20,418 nucleotides of DNA. Origin: Akkermansiaceae bacterium. Its GTDB lineage: Bacteria > Verrucomicrobiota > Verrucomicrobiia > Verrucomicrobiales > Akkermansiaceae. The notes below the pieces were generated by a model. The model was not told the origin of the DNA. It did not search any database and saw nothing but the letters and a program-made list of their open reading frames with translations. Shown piece by piece: positions 6,626 to 14,240 of the stretch (position 1 is the stretch's first letter; every line of letters starts with the position of its first letter). The stretch lies in the NCBI GenBank assembly GCA_023301645.1, contig JALZUH010000086.1, positions 1 through 20,418 of the forward strand, given 5' to 3'. A program made the position numbers and the translations under genes.

Positions 6626-9049
6626 ATGGGTAATAAGAATTCCAATAAAACGAACAAGAGTAGCAAGAGGAGCTTTTTTAAATCTAAATGGTTTATTGGC
6701 TTTGTAATTCTTTCCTTGCTGTTGCTTGTGATTGCTTACGTTGTTTATACGATTGTGGCTTTGCCGTATCGTGATCGTGCTGAGGAGTATGATCTGTCGG
6801 GGATCGATGATGTGGAGGTGAAGAGCTTGATTCTTGATAAAAAGGGACGGGAAATTGGACGCATCTTTGTCGAAAATAGAGATAAAATCAGTATTGATAA
6901 GGTGCCTGATAATATGATCAATGCACTGGTTTCGGGTGAGGATCAGCGGTTTTTTACGCATGATGGTGTCGACCGTCAGGGGATTTTAAGAGCGGTTTAC
7001 TTGAACTTCAGGGCTGGTAGACAAACGCAGGGTGCGAGCACTCTGACCCAGCAGCTAGCTCGTAATGCATTTCACCTGAAAGAAGAGGCAGATAAGCGTG
7101 GTGAGGGAGGTCTTGCCCGTAAGGCCGTGGAGGCGTATCTGGCAATGCGTATCGAGGATGAATACAGTAAACGTGAGATTTTAGAATTTTATCTAAATCG
7201 TATTCCTTTTGGTAGTGGTTTTTATGGTATTCGCTCAGCTTCTCTGGGTTATTTCGGAAAAGAGCCGATCGATTTGACCGTTTCTGAGTGTGCTTCATTG
7301 GTGGGCTGTATTAAGAATCCGACTCGAATCTCTCCGCTCAATAGCTTAGAGCAGAATAAAAAAGCGAGAAATCAGGTGCTCAAGCGCCTAGTGGCAGAGG
7401 AAATGCTCTCTTTGGCTGAGGGTATCTCTCTCATGGAGAAGCCTGTTGTGATCGACCCTAAGCCGATTAGACGAGGGACTTCCCACCTCTATGAGCGGGT
7501 TGCTGGCTCGGTGCGTAAGCTCTTAGGTGAGACAGCTCTTACTGAAGGTGGGTTTAAGATTTACACCACTATTGATCTCGACGTTCAGCGTGAAATGGAA
7601 AAAAGTTTGCAGCAGGGTCTTACGGCCGTTGAGCAGAGAAAGGGCTACCAGCATCCTCTTTATGAATCATACCGCAGGTCTGATGGATCCCCCAAATATC
7701 TACAGGGCGTGGGTATGATGGTCGATAACCGAAACGGCTCAATTCTTGCTTATGTGGGTGGGCGTGACTTTACTCACAGTCAGTATGATTTCGTGAAATC
7801 AGGTAGGAAACCATTAGGCACAGCCTTTTTACCCTTTGTCTACGCTACGGCTATTGAAAAGGGGAAGTCTCCAGTTCTTCGTCTTGAGGACGGGCCTATG
7901 GATAACCGCTCAGTGATGGTCGATGGACGCGAGGGGATTCTCGGTGAGTGGGGAATGGAGACACTGACTCCTATTTATGAGGGGCCGATTACCCTCAGGC
8001 GTGCATTTGAGACATCTAAGATAGCGGCTTCTGTGAGGCTGGGAACTAAGGTAGGTATATCCGAGGTCGCTGCTACTGCGAGTAGGCTGGGGATGGGTTT
8101 GAAAGGCGAAAAGGCACTGCCAAGACTCCTAGTGGGAACGAGTGCGGCGTCGATCCCAGAGCTGGTCAGAGCGTATACGACGTTCCCGAACCAAGGGCAC
8201 ATGGTGAAGTCGACTTATTTTATCGATAGGATCGTCGATATTAGTGGTAAGTCGCGTTATGAAGTGGAGACAAAGGCACCTAAGCGCCGTGTAATGGCTA
8301 AGGAGAATGCGTATCTAATGCATACCCTGCTGGAGGGCTCACTAGCCAATGGTGTGGGACTTGAGCAGGGGCAAAAAGAAACCTTGGGCAGTGGTATTGC
8401 CGGTAAGTCAGGGACAACCTTTGACTTTGCTGATAATTGGTTTGTCGGATATAATGGCGGGGTCACCTGTGGTATGTGGATGGGCTTTTTGGATGGTTCA
8501 AGAACGCCTATTTATCCGGGTGCATTTAGTAGGGATACAGTCATGCCTTCTTGGTTAGATGTAATGAAGGCCGCTAATGAGATTTTGCCTAATGAGCCTA
8601 TCGCTGTTCCTGAGAGAGTGGTGTCGGTGCGTGTCTGTAAGCATTCGGGTCTCAAGGAGACGAGATACTGTAAGGATTATTTCCGAAATGAAATCACGGG
8701 GGCTGAGTCTTACCGATCGACTTCTTACAGCGAATTTTTTCTACTGGGGCGTGAACCAAAGAAAGGCTGCGATTATCATGGGGTTAATTTCGGCAAGAAG
8801 GTCGATGATGATGCTCTGGTGTCCGCTGTGGAGCTGGTCAATCAGTCTCACTCTGTGCCTATTCAACCTCAGAGCTCAGTTCTTCTGGGTGCTGATCCAT
8901 ATGGCTCAGAGCAGCCAGACTTTGCACCCAGAGATTACATGGCGCCAAGTATGCGCGATGAGGTTATTTTCGGTGAGTTAGATGAAACGGGCTACGGTGC
9001 TACCATTAAGCTTGATCGTCCTAGGAGGATCAAGATTTATGAGGAGTAG
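6626..9049 (+). CDS. Class A penicillin-binding protein with intact glycosyltransferase and eroded transpeptidase site
   Basis: An 807-residue bifunctional-type PBP. A basic cytoplasmic tail is followed by a signal-anchor helix (about 22-44). The GT51 glycosyltransferase domain (about 70-240) is intact: E105 in GEDQRFFTHDG, GASTLTQQLARN from 136, and KREILEFYLNRIPFG from about 182. It should polymerise lipid II into glycan strands. The transpeptidase domain (about 340-640) keeps its fold but not its signatures. The SxxK motif, usually in GSTFKPF, reads G-T399-A-F-L402-P-F, so both catalytic Ser and Lys are replaced. The SxN position reads S464-K-I466. The KTG motif is K594-S-G596. It therefore looks able to polymerise but not cross-link. 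The C-terminus (about 665-690) has a cysteine-containing extension, VCKHSGLKETRYCKDYF. It is the first gene of a rightward group and divergent from serA. No Shine-Dalgarno is present. Confidence 0.9.
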   Translation: MGNKNSNKTNKSSKRSFFKSKWFIGFVILSLLLLVIAYVVYTIVALPYRDRAEEYDLSGIDDVEVKSLILDKKGREIGRIFVENRDKISIDKVPDNMINALVSGEDQRFFTHDGVDRQGILRAVYLNFRAGRQTQGASTLTQQLARNAFHLKEEADKRGEGGLARKAVEAYLAMRIEDEYSKREILEFYLNRIPFGSGFYGIRSASLGYFGKEPIDLTVSECASLVGCIKNPTRISPLNSLEQNKKARNQVLKRLVAEEMLSLAEGISLMEKPVVIDPKPIRRGTSHLYERVAGSVRKLLGETALTEGGFKIYTTIDLDVQREMEKSLQQGLTAVEQRKGYQHPLYESYRRSDGSPKYLQGVGMMVDNRNGSILAYVGGRDFTHSQYDFVKSGRKPLGTAFLPFVYATAIEKGKSPVLRLEDGPMDNRSVMVDGREGILGEWGMETLTPIYEGPITLRRAFETSKIAASVRLGTKVGISEVAATASRLGMGLKGEKALPRLLVGTSAASIPELVRAYTTFPNQGHMVKSTYFIDRIVDISGKSRYEVETKAPKRRVMAKENAYLMHTLLEGSLANGVGLEQGQKETLGSGIAGKSGTTFDFADNWFVGYNGGVTCGMWMGFLDGSRTPIYPGAFSRDTVMPSWLDVMKAANEILPNEPIAVPERVVSVRVCKHSGLKETRYCKDYFRNEITGAESYRSTSYSEFFLLGREPKKGCDYHGVNFGKKVDDDALVSAVELVNQSHSVPIQPQSSVLLGADPYGSEQPDFAPRDYMAPSMRDEVIFGELDETGYGATIKLDRPRRIKIYEE

Positions 9050-9124
9050 GTAAGTCTTGGATTGCTAGGGCGATAATTTTGATAACTACTTGTCTTTTAC
9101 TAGGGTATAGAGCAGTCTTCTGGG

Positions 9125-10234
9125 GTGTCTGATCTTATCAATGAAAAGCAAAAATGGACTGGGTTAATCTGCCCTGTTTGCAGGTTTGTAACACGTATTC
9201 GATTTGGACAGTTAGGTGAGGCGGTGGTTTGTCCTGCTTGTGATAGTATTTTTAATACAAGCAAGAATACTGTTTCTGATGCCAGTGATGTAATTGATCC
9301 TGTCGATGGGGAAGATGATGACGACGTTTTGGCTGCTCAGTCTAGAGGCTCTGGTAGTGCGGCTAGAAGATTGCGTATATTCATATCCAAAGTAGCTCCT
9401 GTGCTTGGCGCTATAGCTTTCATTGCTTTATTTGCCCATATGCTAACAGGGCGCCCAGGTGAAGGTTCCGAGCCAGAGACTATTGGAGTTGTGGGTAATA
9501 GCACTTCTGAAGCGGATGCTCCACTGGTGTCTATTAGTGCTAGCGAGGCTGAGAGTGCCGAGCCAGAAATGTCTGAAGCTGAGCGCAAAGTTATGAACGA
9601 GAAGCTGACACGCTTTGTTAGCGATTTTTACGCACAAACGGAAGTTTCTGCTATCAGCTCGATGGTGGTGCATTCTGATCTGACGGCTCCCAAGATGGAG
9701 CGTTATTATCAAGAACATACTTGGGAGTCTGTGGAGATTAAGAGCTCAGAGGTCATTATCCTAGGAGAGGATTCTGACAGTGATGTGATCAGAGCCCGAG
9801 TGGATTCAGGTGTGTTACCAAAGACCCTTTATCTTAATCTGTATTTTGAGAAGGATACAGGTCAATGTCAGCTTCATTGGGAGAGTCTAGTCGGGTGGTC
9901 AGAGATGACTTGGGCCGAGTATCTTGAGGAAAAGCCCAGAGAGGCACAGTTAATGAGGCTCACCTGTAAAGAGGCTTACTACTATGGTGGTGACTATGTA
10001 GATGAAGAGAAATGGTTATGCCTGAAAGTGGAACAAGGTGAAGAACATGCTACCACTTATGGCTATATTTTAAGGGACTTAGTGACGGATTCTAGTGTCC
10101 TTGCTGATCTGCGTAGAAGGAGGTCGATGCAGTTGACTCTTCGAATGCAGTATCCAGAAGAGTCGAAGCTGCAAAACCAACTACTTATTAAAGAGTTAGT
10201 CCGCGCAGACTGGCTAGATGTTGCCGAGCCATAA
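9125..10234 (+). CDS. Uncharacterised zinc-ribbon single-pass membrane protein
   Basis: I do not recognise a named family. The 369-residue protein begins with a cytoplasmic zinc ribbon, C16-P-V-C19 and C36-P-A-C39. It continues with an acidic linker (about 51-70), one membrane helix (about 86-107), a Ser/Glu-rich stalk (about 108-150) and a roughly 215-residue domain that should face the periplasm. That domain is rich in Tyr, Trp and Glu and has two spaced cysteines (LTCKEAYYY and KWLCLKV). The start is a GTG at 9125: an in-frame stop lies at 9101 and no ATG comes before the zinc ribbon. It is 75 bases after the penicillin-binding protein gene and 68 before the nucleotidyltransferase-like gene, all in the same direction. 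The zinc ribbon plus periplasmic domain layout suggests a sensor or scaffold, but this is guesswork. Confidence 0.75.
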   Translation: MSDLINEKQKWTGLICPVCRFVTRIRFGQLGEAVVCPACDSIFNTSKNTVSDASDVIDPVDGEDDDDVLAAQSRGSGSAARRLRIFISKVAPVLGAIAFIALFAHMLTGRPGEGSEPETIGVVGNSTSEADAPLVSISASEAESAEPEMSEAERKVMNEKLTRFVSDFYAQTEVSAISSMVVHSDLTAPKMERYYQEHTWESVEIKSSEVIILGEDSDSDVIRARVDSGVLPKTLYLNLYFEKDTGQCQLHWESLVGWSEMTWAEYLEEKPREAQLMRLTCKEAYYYGGDYVDEEKWLCLKVEQGEEHATTYGYILRDLVTDSSVLADLRRRRSMQLTLRMQYPEESKLQNQLLIKELVRADWLDVAEP

Positions 10235-10302
10235 CATCGGCACGGAGGCTGCTAGTAGTCGAGTGAAACGTGAGAGAAGAATCAAAAAAATAATTTAAAA
10301 TA

Positions 10303-11703
10303 ATGGACAAGAGGAAAGTATATTCAAGCTATGACAAAGCCCTTCGCATCAACCTTGATGAGGAGAAGTATGGAACATTTGCTGAAATTGGCGCTGGTCA
10401 AGAGGTGGCTAATTGGTTTTTCCGTGCGTCGGCTAGTGCTGGCACTGTGGCTAAGACGATTTCGGCTTATGATATGACGATGAGTGACGCTATCTACGGT
10501 AAATCTCAGCGCTATGTCTCACGCGCTAGAGTAAGTGCCATGATGGAGTATGAATACGCTTTGCTCGTGGAGCGCTTGCAGGAGGCTCGCGGTAAGCAAT
10601 CTACATTTTTTAGCTTTAGTAATACCGTAAGAGCCCGTGGTTATAAGGATACGGGTGAGTGTCATGGCTGGATGGGCATTCACTTTCAGCTGAAGCCTGA
10701 AGACGAGCCGTGCCAGATTCTCATGCACGTGCGTTTGCTCGATGAGGAGAACGTAGATCAGATGGAAGCATTAGGCATGATTGGTCTGAATCTCATTTAC
10801 GCGGCATTTTACCATCGTGATGACCTTACCGATTTCACCAAGTCATTAATGGACGGTCTCACTCGCTGGCGCGTAGAGGTCGATATGTTGAAATTTAGTG
10901 GTGAGGGATTCAAGTCAGTGGATAACCGCCTGTGTCACCTCGAGCTGGTAACTAGTGGCCTGACCGATGCCGCGATGTTCTTGCCCAGTGGTGAGGTAGT
11001 CCAGCCAGCTGAGGCACTTTATAAAAAGCCGATTATTCTACTTCGCGGTAGCTTCGATCCAGTGACGAACCTACACCTTGATATGATTCAGCAGACTCGT
11101 GAAGCTTTCCAAAGAGATCTTCCTGATGAGTCAAAGGATAAGACCATCGAGATATGCGAAATATCGATGAATAATTTGCTAAGGGCAGATGACAAGGCGG
11201 AAGATGGTGAGATTGATCATCAGGCGTTTATTGACCGTGCAGATGCACTGCAAGCATTGGGTAAGACCGTGCTAGTATCTAAGTGCCCAGAATTCCATCG
11301 TATTGCTACCTACCTGAGCCGCTATACGACAAGTCCTGTGGGTATTGTTCTGAGTATCGGCTTGCTCAATGAGTTGTTTAAAGAGAAATGGTCAGAGAAT
11401 CTTGCTGGGGGTATTCTTGAGTCCTTTGGTCGACTCTTTAAGCATGAGCTCTCACTTTACGTCTATCCTTGGCAAATACGTAAATCTAATGAGCTCGTCA
11501 CAGCTGAGAATTTCAGAGCACCTGAGGGTTTCCAGTCTCTTTATCAGCACTTTTTAGAAGCAGGCCTGATCAGCTCTATTGAGTGTAGTGACAGAGAATT
11601 ATTATGCTGCACAGGACGTGACGTGCAGAGGATGATTGATGCAGGTGATGAGAGGTGGAAAACACTCGTTCCAGAGCAAGCTCATCTATCCGTTACTCAT
11701 TAG
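10303..11703 (+). CDS. Nucleotidyltransferase-like protein with altered HxGH motif (uncharacterised conserved family)
   Basis: A 466-residue soluble protein without signal or membrane segments. The N-terminal half (about 1-240) begins with KYGTFAEIGAGQEVANWFF and contains AKTISAYDMTMSDAIYG; it has no function I can name. From about 245, PIILLRGSFDPVTNLHL resembles the start of the NadD/cytidylyltransferase fold. The HxGH signature that normally follows GSFDPV is changed to T255-N-L-H258, so the first His and the Gly are absent and the second His is kept. The C-terminal half continues with alternating hydrophobic strands (TVLVSKCPEF, PVGIVLSIGLLNELF). I recall this two-part family as widespread in bacteria and annotated inconsistently, for example as nicotinate-nucleotide adenylyltransferase. 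True adenylyltransferase activity is unproven. It is 9 bases upstream of the N-acetylglutamate-synthase-like gene, so they are co-transcribed. Confidence 0.7.
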   Translation: MDKRKVYSSYDKALRINLDEEKYGTFAEIGAGQEVANWFFRASASAGTVAKTISAYDMTMSDAIYGKSQRYVSRARVSAMMEYEYALLVERLQEARGKQSTFFSFSNTVRARGYKDTGECHGWMGIHFQLKPEDEPCQILMHVRLLDEENVDQMEALGMIGLNLIYAAFYHRDDLTDFTKSLMDGLTRWRVEVDMLKFSGEGFKSVDNRLCHLELVTSGLTDAAMFLPSGEVVQPAEALYKKPIILLRGSFDPVTNLHLDMIQQTREAFQRDLPDESKDKTIEICEISMNNLLRADDKAEDGEIDHQAFIDRADALQALGKTVLVSKCPEFHRIATYLSRYTTSPVGIVLSIGLLNELFKEKWSENLAGGILESFGRLFKHELSLYVYPWQIRKSNELVTAENFRAPEGFQSLYQHFLEAGLISSIECSDRELLCCTGRDVQRMIDAGDERWKTLVPEQAHLSVTH

Positions 11704-11712
11704 TAAATTACT

Positions 11713-12744
11713 ATGTCTTGTGGTGATGTCAGAGGTCTCTTGCAGTATGTTCCCCAGTTTGGCGGGAAGGTATTTGTGATCATTGTAGATACTCCTGTGG
11801 CAGCACTTGCTGAGACAATGCTTGATCTGCTCGCCTTACAAAACATCGGGGTGCAGCTGGTGATTGCTAGCACACTTCATAGTAAGGAGGTTCTTCTTGA
11901 TCGGGCTGCTGAGGTCGAGCTGAAGTTCTGTCACAGTGAGCAGAATCTATTAACTCCTGCCATAGAGGTGGCTTCGTCTCTTAAGCGTGGCCAAGCTACA
12001 GTAGTGAGTATCCCTACAGAAGAGGTCTTTTCAGCGGAGCTCATTAGCTTTGCCTGCCGTCTTTCGGCGAAGAAACTAATCTATCTACAGGGAGAAGGGG
12101 AGCGATTACCTGTGGGCGCTATACCCGCAGCTGATATTGGTGAGGGTGCGAGCTCGCTACTACTTGCTAGTGCTGCCGCCTGTAATACTGGCATTGCACG
12201 TGTTCACGTGCTTGATGGGGCTGATTTTGGAGTGCTTCTTTCCGAGCTTTTTTCTAATGAAGGTGTAGGCACGATGATTTACGCCGATAGTTACCGCGTG
12301 GTTCGTGCTATCAGGGAGGAGGATATCGTCGAACTTTTAGGCATGATTGGTCGGTCGGTGAGAAATGCTCATTTAGTGCCCCGCTATTACGCTGAAATCG
12401 AGAGTCAGCTGCAGGATTACTTCGTCATGGAGATCGATGGTAACGTGGTCGGTAGTGTAGCCCTCTACCAGTATGAGGGAACATCCACGGGAGAGGTGGC
12501 ATGTCTCTACGTGAAGCAGAGTCATGAGGGGCAAGGTTACGCTTCTGAGCTAGTTAGCTATGTTCACCAGCATGCTAAAGCTATAGGTCTAAGCAGGGTA
12601 TTCTCTCTGACTAATAGGGTGGCTGCATTTTTCCAAGAGAAGCTTGGGTATCAGGAGATCAAGATCGAGGATATCCCGCTAGTGCGCCAAGAGCAGCTCC
12701 GGGCAAGCGGGCGCGATTCGAGGGCCTTTAGTCTAGATTTCTAA
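11713..12744 (+). CDS. N-acetylglutamate synthase-like protein with shortened kinase-like domain and GNAT domain
   Basis: A 343-residue protein resembling ArgA. The N-terminal part (about 1-195) recalls the amino-acid-kinase-like half of ArgA: it opens VPQFGGKVFVIIVDTPV, followed by LALQNIGVQLVIA, and closes with RVHVLDGADFGVLLSELF and GVGTMIYADSY. The C-terminal GNAT domain (about 196-320) has IREEDIVELL, VACLYVKQSHEGQGYASELV (the acetyl-CoA pyrophosphate loop) and FFQEKLGYQE. ArgA transfers acetyl from acetyl-CoA to glutamate, the first step of arginine synthesis, and its kinase-like half binds the inhibitor arginine. Here that half is roughly 100 residues shorter, and the usual glycine-rich loop after the second strand reads ASTLHSKE. 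So the acetyltransferase may be active but its regulation, and possibly its substrate, may differ. It is 9 bases after the preceding gene and is the last gene of the rightward run. Confidence 0.72.
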   Translation: MSCGDVRGLLQYVPQFGGKVFVIIVDTPVAALAETMLDLLALQNIGVQLVIASTLHSKEVLLDRAAEVELKFCHSEQNLLTPAIEVASSLKRGQATVVSIPTEEVFSAELISFACRLSAKKLIYLQGEGERLPVGAIPAADIGEGASSLLLASAAACNTGIARVHVLDGADFGVLLSELFSNEGVGTMIYADSYRVVRAIREEDIVELLGMIGRSVRNAHLVPRYYAEIESQLQDYFVMEIDGNVVGSVALYQYEGTSTGEVACLYVKQSHEGQGYASELVSYVHQHAKAIGLSRVFSLTNRVAAFFQEKLGYQEIKIEDIPLVRQEQLRASGRDSRAFSLDF

Positions 12745-12749
12745 GAAGC

Positions 12750-12769
12750 CCATACTCAGTTCAGTATGG
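12750..12769 (+). repeat. Short hairpin just after the N-acetylglutamate-synthase-like gene
   Basis: CCATACT (12750-12756) and AGTATGG (12763-12769) form a 7-bp stem with a 6-base loop, starting 5 bases after the stop codon at 12744. No T-tract follows on the plus strand, so it is not a standard terminator; it could stabilise or process the 3' end of the rightward transcript. Confidence 0.4.
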
Positions 12770-12786
12770 ATGGCCAAAGCTTACGT

Positions 12787-12819
12787 AAAAAACCGCAAGC
12801 AGCCGTTGGCTACTTGCGG
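12787..12819 (-). terminator. Intrinsic terminator of the accD-folC-nuclease operon
   Basis: CCGCAAG (12793-12799) pairs with CTTGCGG (12813-12819). After one C/A mismatch, AGCC (12801-12804) pairs with GGCT (12808-12811) around a 3-base loop. On the minus strand the stem is followed by six T residues (A-tract 12787-12792). It lies 52 bases after the stop of the metallo-beta-lactamase gene at 12871, exactly where the leftward operon should end. Confidence 0.85.
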
Positions 12820-12870
12820 TGATAATGAGTGCTAATAGAGCAGCTTGTTGATCAAGCCCGCTATTAGTTC

Positions 12871-14223
12871 TTATAGATTGTATTTCATGGCAGGGGCAGG
12901 GATGATGACCTTGCTCTCTGGCATTTTCTCTGCGATTTGCTCGGCAAACCAATTGGCCGCCTCGATGTCACCATGCACAAGCACATTGGTCTTGGCATTG
13001 ACTCGTAGTATGTAGTCGAGAATGTCATCACGTGTGGCGTGACCAGAGAAGTCAAATACCTCCATTGGGCAGTTAAACTGCACTGGTGGCTGCTCCGAAT
13101 CGAGGTTGATCATGTCACCTTTGCTTGCCTTACGGATGTGGCCGGCGGGTGAGTCTGGATCGGCGTAACCTACGAAGAGGAGTGAGTTTTTGGGGTTGTT
13201 GATGAAGTTTCTCGCAAAGCCATTGGATACGGTCTTCTCAGTCATCATGCCACTTGAAAGGGCGTAGATGCAGCCTGGCTGGTAGGTGATAGGAACGCGC
13301 TTTTTCTTGCGGCCTCCTGTTTTCACTTCCATATCCTTAAGGATGCGGAATCCTGGCTGGTTACGTGGTGTGCTGTTGGCAAATTCGTCAAAAATCACGG
13401 TCATCTTAGTGCTGAGTCCACCGATGTAGACAGGAGCATCTGGGATGAGGCCTTCTTTTTTGAAGCGGTTGATCATCGTCATGACCTCTTGGGTCTTACC
13501 CATGGCAAAGACAGGCACGAGGACTGATCCTCCATTTTGTAGGCAGTCATTGATAGACTTAGCAAATTTCAGCTCTTCTTCAGCACGTGAGTAGGTCTCG
13601 ATACGAGGGGATGCTCCACGTGTTGTTTCCACGACTAATACGTCGATGTCGTCTTCTGGTAAGCTTGCACCTGGGATGAGTGTTTGGTCCTCAAACTGCA
13701 CATCACCTGTGTAGAAAAGGCGCTGATCATCGCCCTCAAGCATAATGCCTGCTGAGCCGAGAATATGTCCTGCATCGTAGAAGGTGGCTTTGACACCGTT
13801 GCCGAGATTAATAGGCACTTGATACTTAAAGGCGCGCCAGCGCTCTTCAAAGTCATCGAGCTCACGGTGGTCGTAGAACGGGTAGTCAGTGATGCCGAGT
13901 TCGATACGCTTACTCTCCATGACGTTAACAGAGTTGTGGAGTAGGGCGTCGACGAGTTTCGTTGTCGCAGGTGTCATGTAGACATTTGCCTTCGGCTGGT
14001 CACGCATGAGCACAGGTAGTGAGCCTGAGTGGTCGAGGTGTGAGTGAGAGACAAAGATAGAGTCGATACTGTTGTATTCGAGCTCGTTATGGTTAGGCAG
14101 TGAGTCGAGACCCTCTTCCTTGGGGTGCATCCCAGAGTCGAGGATGATGCGCTTACCACCTAGTTCTAGTAGGTAGGAGTTAGCGCCGATTTCGCTGCGG
14201 CGTAGTAGTGATTGGAATATCAT
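12871..14223 (-). CDS. Beta-CASP metallo-beta-lactamase fold RNA-processing nuclease (CPSF73/YSH1-like)
   Basis: A 450-residue cytoplasmic protein of the metallo-beta-lactamase/beta-CASP group (COG1236-like). The zinc ligands are visible: H60-S-H62-L-D64-H65, H153 in DAGHILGSA and D174 in YTGDV. The beta-CASP inserted domain (about 200-350) contains VLVPVFAMGKTQEV. The later motifs are H395 in DFSGHATRDD and H417 in LVHGD. The segment that often reads EST(Y/F)G is here E199-T-T-R-G-A, a slight departure. Relatives act as endo- or 5' exonucleases on RNA; bacterial members of this subgroup are poorly characterised, and the precise substrate is not shown here. It has no KH domain, unlike archaeal CPSF relatives. 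It is the last gene of an operon, 17 bases after folC, and is followed by a strong terminator. Confidence 0.9.
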   Translation of the reverse strand: MIFQSLLRRSEIGANSYLLELGGKRIILDSGMHPKEEGLDSLPNHNELEYNSIDSIFVSHSHLDHSGSLPVLMRDQPKANVYMTPATTKLVDALLHNSVNVMESKRIELGITDYPFYDHRELDDFEERWRAFKYQVPINLGNGVKATFYDAGHILGSAGIMLEGDDQRLFYTGDVQFEDQTLIPGASLPEDDIDVLVVETTRGASPRIETYSRAEEELKFAKSINDCLQNGGSVLVPVFAMGKTQEVMTMINRFKKEGLIPDAPVYIGGLSTKMTVIFDEFANSTPRNQPGFRILKDMEVKTGGRKKKRVPITYQPGCIYALSSGMMTEKTVSNGFARNFINNPKNSLLFVGYADPDSPAGHIRKASKGDMINLDSEQPPVQFNCPMEVFDFSGHATRDDILDYILRVNAKTNVLVHGDIEAANWFAEQIAEKMPESKVIIPAPAMKYNL

Positions 14224-14240
14224 GTTGTTAGATAGGTGGG

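Noticed and set aside
6587..6961. 124-codon leftward open frame at the start of the penicillin-binding protein gene
   Set aside because: It overlaps the membrane anchor and first GT51 motif of a clearly real gene on the other strand and resembles no protein family.
8577..8981. 134-codon rightward frame inside the 3' part of the penicillin-binding protein gene
   Set aside because: Another frame of the same strand encodes the C-terminal part of the PBP without interruption; the alternative frame is Cys/Arg/Ser-rich shadow sequence. I considered a frameshift, but the main frame continues normally to 9049.
10222..10242. TGCCGA/TCGGCA hairpin overlapping the stop codon of the zinc-ribbon gene
   Set aside because: Only 6 bp with a 9-base loop and no T-tract; too weak to call a terminator.
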